Positions 6,820 through 15,378 are shown, numbered from the stretch's first letter. The stretch is 36,842 nt of DNA from Thermoleophilaceae bacterium (GCA_016929195.1 JAFGJG010000059.1:1-36842), one strand, 5' to 3'. The notes: generated by a model from the sequence alone, not told the origin. Program-made: numbers and translations.

Positions 6820-7743
6820 CTAGGCCGCCGCGGGCGCCAGCCCGATTACCTTGAGGCGGCGCTCCAGGCACTTCATCGCGAACGCCTTGGTCTCCTCCAT
6901 CGTGTAGCCGAAGACCTCGGGCTCCTCATCCTCGTCGTACCACGGCGGGGTGAGCACGCCGTCGGCGGCCGGGCCACTCTCGACGAGCGTGCGCTGGATC
7001 GCATCGCGATAGCGCGTGTCCGCCTGCGCCATGTCGCGCAGGAAGCGCGCGCCGAACGCGACGTGGCGGTGCTCGTCGCGGGCGATCTTCGTGAAGCCGT
7101 CGACGAAGCCGGGGAGCGTCCCCTGCTGCTCGTTGTACTCGGTGATGAAGTGCTGGCCGGTCAGGGCGAGCATTCCCTCGATGATCATGTGGTAGAGCGT
7201 CACGGCCTCGACCAGGGTCTCGAGGTCCTCGGGCTTGCGCGCGAGGCGGTCGACGCGGCTGGCGAGGTGCTCGTCGAAGAGCACGTTGAACTGCGGGTTC
7301 AGGTGGGCGCTCGTCTCCGCCAGGCGGTCCTGGAGGTTGTCCGACTCGAGCACGCCGACCTCGTCGTAGAAGCGGTTGAAGAAGCGGACGTGGCGCGCCT
7401 CGTCCGCGATCTGCGTGCAGAGGAAGATCCGCATCTCCTCCGTCGGCGCCGCGCGCATCATCGGGCCGAGCTCCTCGGCCACCTTCTGCTCGCCGATGAA
7501 GAACGAGCTGAGCCCGTACATGCGCTGGTAGCGCTCCTCGGGCGAGATGCGCTCGTGCCAGTCGACCTTGTCCTGGGTGAAGTCGAGGTCCTGGGTCGAC
7601 CACTGCTGGCGCTCCCAGAGGTTGTAGAGCTCCTCGTACCCGAGCAGGTTCACCTCGCCGCGGTCCGCGGACTCCTGGAGTGCCGGATCGCTGGTGGCCT
7701 GGAAGTCCTCGCGCTCGGTGCGCTGCATGACGGGGTCGGTCAC
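6820..7743 (-). CDS. R2-like ligand-binding oxidase (ferritin-like di-metal protein)
   Basis: The 307-residue protein belongs to the ribonucleotide-reductase R2/ferritin-like group. The di-metal ligands appear to be Glu85, Glu115 with His118 (DEARH), Glu189 and Glu224 with His227 (DEHRH). Val88 follows the first ligand by three residues, and Tyr184 precedes Glu189 by five. Those are the positions of the Val-Tyr cross-link that defines R2-like ligand-binding oxidases (R2lox), which use a Mn/Fe site and bind a fatty acid. It is therefore probably not a ribonucleotide reductase subunit, although it may be named so by similarity. The GTG start has AGGAGAG 8 bases upstream. Two overlapping TACGCT hexamers (7780-7790) and a 16-bp palindrome (7793-7808) lie upstream. 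Confidence 0.88.
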   Translation of the reverse strand: MTDPVMQRTEREDFQATSDPALQESADRGEVNLLGYEELYNLWERQQWSTQDLDFTQDKVDWHERISPEERYQRMYGLSSFFIGEQKVAEELGPMMRAAPTEEMRIFLCTQIADEARHVRFFNRFYDEVGVLESDNLQDRLAETSAHLNPQFNVLFDEHLASRVDRLARKPEDLETLVEAVTLYHMIIEGMLALTGQHFITEYNEQQGTLPGFVDGFTKIARDEHRHVAFGARFLRDMAQADTRYRDAIQRTLVESGPAADGVLTPPWYDEDEEPEVFGYTMEETKAFAMKCLERRLKVIGLAPAAA

Positions 7744-7792
7744 AGGTGTCTCTCCTCTCAGCTCCCTGGGCTGCGGCTCAGCGTAGCGTAAG

Positions 7793-7808
7793 TTGGCTGG
7801 CCAGCCAA
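7793..7808. promoter_or_regulatory. Perfect 16-bp palindromic operator candidate upstream of the R2-like oxidase
   Basis: TTGGCTGGCCAGCCAA is a perfect palindrome. It sits directly upstream of the TACGCT -10 candidates (7780-7790) and 50 bases before the R2-like oxidase start, where a repressor would block the -35 region. It also touches the stop of the lipoprotein gene. No regulator gene is adjacent, and the cognate regulator (perhaps TetR-like) is unknown. Confidence 0.65.
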
Positions 7809-7811
7809 AGA

Positions 7812-8363
7812 CTAAGGACCGGGCTCGGCCGTGGCCTCGATGCGCACCGGATTCCCGGCGCCCGTCGCCGACTTCCCGACCAGCGCGGCGCCCGGCCGCA
7901 GCCCGTCGAAGCGGTGCGACATGGAACGGACCTCGTCGCGCACGGCGAGCGTCGTGCCCCCGAAGCGGAGCACGTACGGACCGCCGTCTGCCGAGCGCAG
8001 CTCGACCCGCACGGAGATGAACGCGGGCACGCGCACGACGCGCGGCGTGATGCGCCCCCCGCGGCCGGTGAGAAGCGCCTGGGACTGCGCGGGCACCTCG
8101 TCCCCGGCGCCGCCCTCCTGGTCCTCGGGCGAGGTGGCAGGCGCGGTGTCCTCCGGCTCGGTCGCATCGGTCTCCGTGGCCGGCTCGCCCGGGGCGGTGG
8201 ACGTCTCGGTCGCCGTGGCGGTCGCGTCCGAGGGGGTCGGGGCCGGCTCGTCCTCGTCGTCCCCGCCACAGCCCGCGAGCGCCACGACGAGCGCCGTCAG
8301 GCATATGGCGCACCTGCGCGAGAACGGGTTTACGGTGGTAGGGCGGTATGTCAAGGCGGCCAT
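7812..8363 (-). CDS. Putative lipoprotein
   Basis: The protein of about 183 residues has a lipoprotein signal: a basic n-region, the hydrophobic ICLTALVVALAGC and a Cys at the expected lipobox position. A low-complexity Glu/Thr/Ala/Pro linker follows, then a C-terminal part of about 85 residues (RITPRVVRVPAFISVRVELR...). That part looks like a small beta-rich domain, but I do not recognise the family. I chose the ATG at 8361-8363 because TACCGT (8370-8375, minus strand) lies 6 bases before it. A GTG two codons upstream is possible. Its 5' end overlaps the start of the small plus-strand gene at 8348. It should be exported and anchored on the outer face of the membrane. Confidence 0.75.
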   Translation of the reverse strand: MAALTYRPTTVNPFSRRCAICLTALVVALAGCGGDDEDEPAPTPSDATATATETSTAPGEPATETDATEPEDTAPATSPEDQEGGAGDEVPAQSQALLTGRGGRITPRVVRVPAFISVRVELRSADGGPYVLRFGGTTLAVRDEVRSMSHRFDGLRPGAALVGKSATGAGNPVRIEATAEPGP

Positions 8364-8545
8364 GGACACACGGTAATCGCCTGATCGGGCTCGACCTGCC
8401 GCGCCGCCGCGTCTGGATCGCGGGGCAGCGGGTCCATCACGGCGCGACGGGCGCCTTCCTGGCCCTCCTCGGCACCGTGCTCATGGCGCACGACCGCAAG
8501 GACCTGCCGTTCTGGTTCCGGCGCGGCGCGGGCCTCAGCGACTAG
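8348..8545 (+). CDS. Small hypothetical protein with one hydrophobic segment
   Basis: The 65-residue ORF has a basic N-terminus (RPWTHGNRLIGLDLPRRRVWI), a hydrophobic GATGAFLALLGTVLMAHD segment and a basic, aromatic end. This looks like a real small membrane protein rather than a reading-frame shadow, because no other gene occupies 8364-8545. The ATG at 8348 has GGTAGGG upstream and TACGGT (8331-8336) 11 bases before it. It is divergent from the lipoprotein gene, and the two coding starts overlap by about 16 bases. It ends one base before the convergent MBL hydrolase stop. Its function is unknown. Confidence 0.55.
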   Translation: MSRRPWTHGNRLIGLDLPRRRVWIAGQRVHHGATGAFLALLGTVLMAHDRKDLPFWFRRGAGLSD

Positions 8546-9229
8546 TCAGACGCTGAGCGTCCCGCCCGGATCGAGCACCTCGACCGTGGTGCTCCCGCCC
8601 GTGCGCGACTCCACGTCCTGCTTGAAGGCCTGAGCGTCCGTCTCGATCGGCGGGAACGTGTCGTAGTGGCACGGGACCACGGTCCTCGCGCCGACCCACT
8701 CCGCCGCGATCGCCGCGTCGTGGCGGTCCATCGTGTAGTGGCCCCCGATGCACATGAGCGCCACGTCCACCGGGTCGCGTTCCTTGACGAGCTTCAGGTC
8801 CGAGAACAGGCAGGTGTCGCCGAGGTGGTAGACGACCTTGCCGCCGAGGTTCACGACGAGCCCGGCGGGCGTGTTCACGGTGCCGTTCGGCGTTGTCGAG
8901 GTGTGCCACGCGGGCACCAGCCGGACCCAGCCCCAGTCGAACTCGACCGTGCCGCCGAGGTTGGGGTCGGAGACGTTCTCCACGCCCTGCTCCCCCAGCT
9001 CGCCGGCGAGCTCGACGATCGCCAGGGCCGGGGCGCCCGTGCGCTTCGCGATGTCGACCACGTCGCCGTAGTGGTCCGAATGGCCGTGCGTGAGCAGGAT
9101 GTGGGTGGGCTCGAGCTCCGACGCCTCGACGGCTGCCTTCGGGTTGCCGGTCAGGAACGGGTCGATCAGCACGCGCGTGTCACCTTCGCTCAGCTCGAAG
9201 CACGCGTGCCCCAGGAAGCGGATGTCCAC
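8546..9229 (-). CDS. Metal-dependent hydrolase, UPF0173 family (MBL fold)
   Basis: The protein of about 227 residues starts VDIRFLGHACFEL and carries the metallo-beta-lactamase metal motif THGHSDHYGD plus further metal positions HLGDTCLFSDLK and CHYDTFPP. This pattern is characteristic of the UPF0173 family of small zinc hydrolases with undefined substrates. I chose the GTG at 9227-9229 because GGAGGAG lies about 10 bases upstream and the previous stop is 4 bases away. A longer in-frame form would overlap the upstream gene. It probably forms an operon with the 106-residue unknown and the rhomboid-like gene. Confidence 0.88.
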   Translation of the reverse strand: MDIRFLGHACFELSEGDTRVLIDPFLTGNPKAAVEASELEPTHILLTHGHSDHYGDVVDIAKRTGAPALAIVELAGELGEQGVENVSDPNLGGTVEFDWGWVRLVPAWHTSTTPNGTVNTPAGLVVNLGGKVVYHLGDTCLFSDLKLVKERDPVDVALMCIGGHYTMDRHDAAIAAEWVGARTVVPCHYDTFPPIETDAQAFKQDVESRTGGSTTVEVLDPGGTLSV

Positions 9230-9233
9230 TGTC

Positions 9234-9554
9234 TCAGTCTCCTCCGTCGTCGTTTTCAGTCTCGAGCTCACGGGCGAGCTCCCAGCCGACGGCCACGCCG
9301 ATCAGCATGCCCATGCGCGTCTCCTCCGCGAGGAGCGTGCGCACGCGGTCCTCCTGATCGCCGGGGTCGGCGGCGAGCGCCTGGCGCAGCTGCGACTCGT
9401 GCGCCTCGCCGAACCAGCCGCCCTCCTCGAGCGCCTGGGCGAGTATGAGCTGGAGCTGGGGGGCGACAGCCGCCAGGCTGCGCTCGGCGCCCGCGAAACG
9501 CTCGGGGTCCGACAACGCTTGGACGGCCGCCTCGACCTGCTCGTCCGTGAACAC
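9234..9554 (-). CDS. Hypothetical protein, 106 residues
   Basis: I do not recognise the family. The sequence is mostly helical and acidic, with FTDEQVEAAVQALSDPERFAGAERSL near the start and EETRMGMLIGVAVGWELARELE near the end, and it lacks a signal peptide. The GTG at 9552-9554 is favoured because TAGTAT (9562-9567, minus strand) lies 7 bases upstream. That hexamer uses the TAG stop of the rhomboid-like gene. A start at 9602 would overlap that gene. It lies 4 bases before the MBL hydrolase start, so the two are likely co-translated. Confidence 0.7.
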   Translation of the reverse strand: MFTDEQVEAAVQALSDPERFAGAERSLAAVAPQLQLILAQALEEGGWFGEAHESQLRQALAADPGDQEDRVRTLLAEETRMGMLIGVAVGWELARELETENDDGGD

Positions 9555-9564
9555 CGGCGGGATA

Positions 9565-10359
9565 CTAGAACGCGCTCTTCCGCGTGAAGAGCGGGAGAGC
9601 AAGGCCCAGCAGGGCCCCGGCCGCCGCGCCGCCGAGCGCGGCCCCGACGTTCGCCTCGACCACGGCGAGCGACAGCAGGACGAGCACGGCGGCCGACACG
9701 TAGACGCCGATCAGGTCGTTGCCGCGCTCGTCGCCGCGGCGTGCGGCGAGGCGGTCGTCCACGAGCCACGCGAACAGCAGGCCGAGCGCGGCACCGTTCG
9801 CGCCGAGCACGGGATAGACGGCGCGGTCGTCGAGCAGCGGGGGCACCTCGAGCGAGACGGCCACCGCGGCGCCCGCGGCGCCGGCCAGCACGAAGACGAG
9901 CACGACCGGCACGGGGCCGAAGCGGCGCTCGAGCATGGTCCCGAAGATCCCGACGCCCAGGAGCGAGGCGAACTGGTAGCCGAGGCTGTCGTGCACGAAC
10001 GGGGTGGTGAACCAGCGCCAGATGTCCTCGTCGAGCGGGACGATCACGCCGCCCACGTCGTTCAGGAACACCTCGCCGGTCGCGACCACGAGCGACAGGA
10101 CGAGCGAGACGGCGATGATCGTGAGCGTCGCGTAGGGCCTGACGTCGGGAGCGATCCCGACGATCTCCTCCGCGCGAAGGCGCGGCAGCTTGGGCCGTCC
10201 GCGCCGGCGCCCGCGCCCCTCCGCGCGGGCCTCACCACCGCGATCGATCTTCGGCGCCCGCTTGCGGATCCGCTGCCCGCAGTAGGGGCACTCGGTGACG
10301 TACGGGCTGACCTCCGACCCGCAGTTCTTGCAGACGACGAAGAGGTCCGGCTGTGACAC
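9565..10359 (-). CDS. Zinc-ribbon rhomboid-family membrane protein lacking both catalytic residues
   Basis: The 264-residue protein starts with a zinc ribbon (Cys10/Cys13/Cys24/Cys27), then a basic linker, then at least six hydrophobic segments (from about 78 to 258). Rhomboid features are clear: WRWFTTPFVHDSLGYQFASL (114-133) and FGTMLERRFG. However, the GxSG nucleophile motif reads GANGAALGL with Asn188 in place of Ser, and the partner His of the last segment is Asn237 (EANVGAALGG). It is therefore predicted to be an inactive pseudoprotease that may bind membrane clients. The GTG start has TACCCT (10367-10372) 7 bases upstream and a 21-base palindrome before that. It heads a likely operon with the 106-residue and MBL genes. 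Confidence 0.87.
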   Translation of the reverse strand: MSQPDLFVVCKNCGSEVSPYVTECPYCGQRIRKRAPKIDRGGEARAEGRGRRRGRPKLPRLRAEEIVGIAPDVRPYATLTIIAVSLVLSLVVATGEVFLNDVGGVIVPLDEDIWRWFTTPFVHDSLGYQFASLLGVGIFGTMLERRFGPVPVVLVFVLAGAAGAAVAVSLEVPPLLDDRAVYPVLGANGAALGLLFAWLVDDRLAARRGDERGNDLIGVYVSAAVLVLLSLAVVEANVGAALGGAAAGALLGLALPLFTRKSAF

Positions 10360-10378
10360 TCAGGGGAGGGTACTTGGC

Positions 10379-10399
10379 GCACGCCGCCGAGCCGCGTGC
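10379..10399. repeat. Palindromic repeat, copy 1, upstream of the rhomboid-like gene
   Basis: Arms at 10379-10387 and 10391-10399 form a 9-bp dyad with one mismatch around CGA. Copy 2 is at 20041-20061; with their flanks the two copies match at about 27 of 30 positions. The dyad centre is 30 bases before the GTG at 10359, just upstream of the TACCCT -10. It also follows the GCS2 stop, so it could be an operator, a terminator or both. Confidence 0.6.
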
Positions 10400-10407
10400 C
10401 TCCGCAA

Positions 10408-11544
10408 CTACTCCTGCGGTATGTCCGCCTCCTCGGGCACCGTGGCCGCGACGATCTCCGCGACCACCTCGCGCAGGTCGTGGTTCGCCTCGTAGACGAC
10501 CGCCTGCCGCGACGCACCGTTGCCGTTCTCGAGGATGTCCTCCACGCATTCGAGGTCCTCGGTCGACCCGAGCTCCTCGGCATGCGGCGCCAGGCGGTCC
10601 AGCAGCCGGCGGGTGAGGTCGGCGGCCGGCACCCGGCTCATGTCCGGGAGGTCCACCAGCGAGCCGCCGAGCCCGTGGCGGGCGGCGAGGAACTTGTTCT
10701 CGTCGAGCATCTCGTACGGGTAGCGCGACAGCTCCGTGCCGGCCTCGTAGTGCTCGGCCAGCTCCTTCACCATCGCCTGGATCAGGGCGGCGAGCCCGAT
10801 CGTGTGCTCCACGCGCGTCTGCGAGTCCATCACGCGCACCTCGACGGTCCCGAAGTTCGGGTGCGGGCGGACGTCGTACCAGAGGTAGGTGTAGTCGCGG
10901 ATCACCCGGCTCCCCGTCATGAACTCGATCCGGGCCGCCCAGTCGTCGAAGTCCCGGTAGCGCGGCGGGATGCCCACGCGCGGGAAGGCGCGGAAGATCG
11001 GCGTGCGGGTCGAGTCGAGCCCGGTCTGGTCGCCGCGCCAGAACGGCGAGTTCGCCGACAGCGCGAGCAGCAGCGGCAGGTGGACCCGCATCCCGTTCGT
11101 CACGTGGATGGCCTTGTCCGGGTCGTCGACACCGACGTGGACGTGGATCCCGAAGATGATCTCCTGACGCGCCACGAACTGGAGCCCCGCGATCAGGTCG
11201 CGGTAGCGCGGGCGCGAGACGATCCGCTGGTCCTCCCACAGGGCGAACGGATGGGTCCCGGCGGACCCGACCCGGAGCCCGCGCGCCGACGCCACCTGCT
11301 GCACCGTCCGGCGGAGCGCGCGTAGCTGCTCGCCGACCTCGCGCGTGCCGCTGCAGGGAGTCGTCGCGATCTCGCACACGGACTCCATCAGCTCGGGCTT
11401 GACCTCGCCCTGCATCGGGATCTCGCGCAGATCCGCGAGGAGCCCCTCGATCGAGTTCGACAGGTCGAGCGTCTCCGCGTCGACGATCATGAGCTCTTCC
11501 TCCACGCCGAGCGTGTAGGGAGGGCCGGAGAAGCGGTGCTCCAC
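10408..11544 (-). CDS. GCS2-family carboxylate-amine ligase (glutamate-cysteine ligase-like)
   Basis: The 378-residue protein matches the YbdK/GCS2 family. TLGVEEELMIVD near the N-terminus, CEIATTPC, the metal and substrate motif IIFGIHVHVGVDD, LLLALSANSPFWRG and TVEVRVMDSQT are all present. Members form gamma-glutamyl or related amide bonds with ATP. In actinobacteria they are often annotated as putative glutamate-cysteine ligases, but substrates are usually untested. The GTG at 11542-11544 is chosen because TACGAT (11551-11556) lies 6 bases upstream. The in-frame ATG at 11604 would add 20 low-information residues and collide with the divergent small gene. No thiol-pathway gene is adjacent, so its role in thiol synthesis is open. 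Confidence 0.88.
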   Translation of the reverse strand: MEHRFSGPPYTLGVEEELMIVDAETLDLSNSIEGLLADLREIPMQGEVKPELMESVCEIATTPCSGTREVGEQLRALRRTVQQVASARGLRVGSAGTHPFALWEDQRIVSRPRYRDLIAGLQFVARQEIIFGIHVHVGVDDPDKAIHVTNGMRVHLPLLLALSANSPFWRGDQTGLDSTRTPIFRAFPRVGIPPRYRDFDDWAARIEFMTGSRVIRDYTYLWYDVRPHPNFGTVEVRVMDSQTRVEHTIGLAALIQAMVKELAEHYEAGTELSRYPYEMLDENKFLAARHGLGGSLVDLPDMSRVPAADLTRRLLDRLAPHAEELGSTEDLECVEDILENGNGASRQAVVYEANHDLREVVAEIVAATVPEEADIPQE

Positions 11545-11602
11545 GCGGGCATCGTAACCAGCGCGGGGGGCGGGAGGGCGTGCGTAGTAGCCTTCCCGCG
11601 TC

Positions 11603-11842
11603 ATGCGAATGCGGCAATCACTCGCGCAGTTCGAGCGCGAGTTCCTGGAAGAGGCGGAGGAGTCCGTCGTACGTCGCGAGCGGCTCCGGAAGACGGCTGC
11701 TCAGCGTTCCAAGGTGCGCCGCGTCGAGCGCTCCCGCAAGGCCGGCAAGCTGCGCTTCACGATGCTCTCGCTGACGATCGTCGCCACCGCCGTGGTGGTC
11801 ACGATCGCGATGTTCGAGACGCTCGCCCGGATCGCCGGGTAA
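11603..11842 (+). CDS. Small single-pass membrane protein
   Basis: The 79-residue protein has a highly charged, probably helical N-terminal half (REFLEEAEESVVRRERLRK, RRVERSRKAGK) and one membrane segment near the C-terminus (about 53-73). The family is not recognised. The charge pattern suggests a cytoplasmic coiled-coil head and a tail anchor. TAGCCT (11588-11593) lies 9 bases before the ATG, with no Shine-Dalgarno. It is divergent from the carboxylate-amine ligase and convergent with csrA 9 bases away. Confidence 0.7.
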   Translation: MRMRQSLAQFEREFLEEAEESVVRRERLRKTAAQRSKVRRVERSRKAGKLRFTMLSLTIVATAVVVTIAMFETLARIAG

Positions 11843-11851
11843 GCGTCCGGC

Positions 11852-12091
11852 CTACTTCGCGCCGCCGTCCGGCGAGCTCAGCTGGCCGAGCGCCTCGTCG
11901 ACCTGCTTGCGGTCCTCGTTCGGGTCGCGACCCTGCTGGATCTCGACGTAGACCTCCTTGCGGAAGACCGGAACCGAGCGCGGGGCCTCGATGCCTATGC
12001 GCACTTTCTCACCCATGATCGCGAGAACCGAGATCTCGATGTCGTCGCCGACCATGATGCTCTGGTTTGACTTACGGGTGAGAACGAGCAC
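11852..12091 (-). CDS. csrA: Carbon storage regulator CsrA
   Basis: The 79-residue protein opens [20 protein letters not shown] and continues [19 protein letters not shown], the complete CsrA fold with the conserved RNA-binding residues of the first strand and the VPVFRKE segment. CsrA dimers bind GGA motifs in mRNA leaders and usually block translation. In Gram-positives this is classically flagellin mRNA, with FliW as antagonist. No flagellar gene or fliW is in the window. The GTG start is led by a strong AGGGGAGG 9 bases upstream, which itself contains GGA, so autoregulation is possible. An 8-bp inverted repeat (12111-12118/12146-12153) lies upstream. Confidence 0.95.
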   Translation of the reverse strand: MLVLTRKSNQSIMVGDDIEISVLAIMGEKVRIGIEAPRSVPVFRKEVYVEIQQGRDPNEDRKQVDEALGQLSSPDGGAK

Positions 12092-12110
12092 GACTGGGTG
12101 CCTCCCCTGC

Positions 12111-12153
12111 CTGGTGAAGGACTGAATACGTCACTAAAGCAGGCATTCACCAG
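12111..12153. promoter_or_regulatory. Inverted repeat upstream of csrA
   Basis: CTGGTGAA (12111-12118) and TTCACCAG (12146-12153) form a perfect 8-bp inverted repeat with a 27-base spacer, 19 bases before the csrA start codon and just outside its ribosome-binding site. It could be a regulator-binding pair or, if transcribed, the stem of a leader structure. Confidence 0.4.
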
Positions 12154-12226
12154 CGGTGCAAGCAAGTACGGCGCGGGTCCGAGACCGCCGGGTGAGGGCA
12201 ACCCATGTTGGTAGTCTCCCGCCCCC

Positions 12227-12790
12227 TTGGCACGGCGATCGCTCAAGCCACAGCTGAACCAGATCCGCACCTGGGTGCGGCAGGGCCGGACCGACGCGTG
12301 GATCGCCCACCAGCTCGACGTCTCGGTGGGTGACATCCGCTCGTTCAAGCGCGACCACGACCTGGCGCCCGAAACCGGCGAAGCTGACACCGATGCCGTC
12401 GGCGTCGGCGAGCTCGACGAGCCCGATCTGCGCGCCGAGGACGACGCGCTCGTGGCCGCCGCGCTCGAGGCCGAGGCGGAGGAGCAGGACGACGACGAGC
12501 CCGACGCCGACGACGAGCCCGACTCGGGCGACGACGACAACGGCGACAAGCCGCGCAAGCGCCGTCGCGGACGCCGCGGCGGTCGCGGCCGGCGCAAGCG
12601 CCCCGCCGCGCTCGAGGGGACGTTCGACCACGGCGACGAGGGCTACGGGCTCTGGCTCGACCCGGCCGTTCAGGACGACCCCGTCTACGCCGAGCACTGG
12701 GCCGGCCACCGGCCCGTGACCATCGTGGTCGAGCCGGAGCGGATCGTCATCACGCGCACCGGCGAAGAGCCCGACTCGGACGAGGACTAG
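12227..12790 (+). CDS. Putative nucleic-acid-binding protein: N-terminal HTH, acidic linker, arginine-rich segment
   Basis: The 187-residue protein has four visible parts. The first is an HTH-like segment (about 8-43: IRTWVRQGRTDAWIAHQL then VSVGDIRSFKRDH). A strongly acidic Asp/Glu stretch (about 47-107) follows. An Arg/Lys/Gly-rich segment (about 108-127: RKRRRGRRGGRGRRKR) comes next. The last part is a compact C-terminal domain (EGYGLWLDPAVQDDPVYAEHW, ITIVVEPERIVITR-like). The architecture suggests DNA or RNA binding with charge-patterned disorder. I do not know a named family. The TTG start at 12227 has TAGTCT (12212-12217) 9 bases upstream and no Shine-Dalgarno. It converges with the next small gene. 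Confidence 0.7.
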   Translation: MARRSLKPQLNQIRTWVRQGRTDAWIAHQLDVSVGDIRSFKRDHDLAPETGEADTDAVGVGELDEPDLRAEDDALVAAALEAEAEEQDDDEPDADDEPDSGDDDNGDKPRKRRRGRRGGRGRRKRPAALEGTFDHGDEGYGLWLDPAVQDDPVYAEHWAGHRPVTIVVEPERIVITRTGEEPDSDED

Positions 12791-12799
12791 GCCCGGGTC

Positions 12800-13126
12800 C
12801 TACGGGCGCGCGTGCGTCTCGCGGGCGCGGCCGCCCGCGAAGTCGGAGGCCTCGCGCGCATAGCGGCCGAACGCCGCATCCACGACGGCGGCTGCATCGG
12901 TGCCGGCGGCATGACGGCGGGCCAGCTCCGTGGCCCAGTCGGTGTCGGCCCCGTAGAGGTCCACCAGCTCGCCCAGCACGAAAGACGACCCGAGGCGGCG
13001 GCGCAGCTGCTCCACGACCGCGTCCGCCGCGCGGTCCAGGTCGGCACGCGCGGGCTCGCTCGTCTCCGCGAGTCGGCGTTCGCCCTCGCGCCACTGAAAG
13101 AGGGCGTTCTCCGGCGCGTAGCTCAC
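12800..13126 (-). CDS. Hypothetical protein, 108 residues
   Basis: The family is not recognised. This is a soluble, helical protein opening MSYAPENALFQWREGERRLAE, with LRRRLGSSFVLGELVDLYGADTDWATELARRH in the middle. The latter is conserved-looking and free of low complexity, so the gene is likely real. The GTG start (13124-13126) has TAGCCT (13134-13139, minus strand) 7 bases upstream, and that hexamer begins with the TAG stop of ftsB. It follows ftsB on the same strand but appears to have its own promoter. Confidence 0.72.
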   Translation of the reverse strand: MSYAPENALFQWREGERRLAETSEPARADLDRAADAVVEQLRRRLGSSFVLGELVDLYGADTDWATELARRHAAGTDAAAVVDAAFGRYAREASDFAGGRARETHARP

Positions 13127-13136
13127 GCGCCCGAGG

Positions 13137-13451
13137 CTAGCGGGGCAGTCTGTGCACCACGTAGGGCCGCTCGCCCTGGCGCACCATGCCCAGGCGGCGT
13201 GCCTCGCGCTCCAGGGCGCCCGGGTCCCTGAGCGCGTGGACCCGCTTCTTGAGGGCCCTGTTGTCGTCCCGCAGCGACTGGAGCTCGCGCTTCTGCTCGC
13301 CGGCCGTGCGCGACTGCTGGAGCCAGTGGCGTGCGGGTGACACGTACAGGCTGAGGATCACGAGCAGCGTCGCGAGCAGAGCGATGCGCCCCACCCGGTC
13401 CCAGCGGATCCCCGCGGACCGGCGAGGGCGTGCTGCTGCTGCGTAGGCCAT
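13137..13451 (-). CDS. ftsB: FtsB/DivIC-like septum formation initiator
   Basis: The 104-residue protein has a basic N-terminus, one membrane segment (about 22-40) and a coiled coil (about 45-75: AGEQKRELQSLRDDNRALKKRV), followed by LEREARRLGMVRQGERPYVV. This is the FtsB/DivIC pattern. It should sit in the membrane with its coiled coil outside and join FtsL and FtsQ in the divisome. Location right after eno (36-base gap) is the usual actinobacterial arrangement. AAGGGG lies 8 bases before the ATG. Confidence 0.88.
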   Translation of the reverse strand: MAYAAAARPRRSAGIRWDRVGRIALLATLLVILSLYVSPARHWLQQSRTAGEQKRELQSLRDDNRALKKRVHALRDPGALEREARRLGMVRQGERPYVVHRLPR

Positions 13452-13487
13452 TCGGGTGCCCCTTCGGCGCCCGCGGCCGCGTTCCTC

Positions 13488-15370
<1,883 letters not shown>

Positions 15371-15378
15371 AGCGCCAC

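Noticed and set aside
6820-7743. Class I ribonucleotide reductase small subunit
   Set aside because: The Val and Tyr spacing to the metal ligands is that of R2-like ligand-binding oxidase, and no large subunit gene is nearby.
6820-8313. 497-codon version of the R2-like oxidase gene
   Set aside because: The extra N-terminal 190 codons are a shadow of the lipoprotein gene. A GTG with a good Shine-Dalgarno at 7743 starts the conserved protein.
8327-8354. TTGACA-16-TAAACC promoter on the minus strand
   Set aside because: It matches sigma-70 consensus fairly well but lies inside the lipoprotein's coding start. No usable in-frame start follows it before the signal peptide core, so it is probably chance.
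12784-12801. AGGAC/GTCCT hairpin between two convergent genes
   Set aside because: The stem is only 5 bp with a 8-base loop and no U-tract, too weak to call a terminator.
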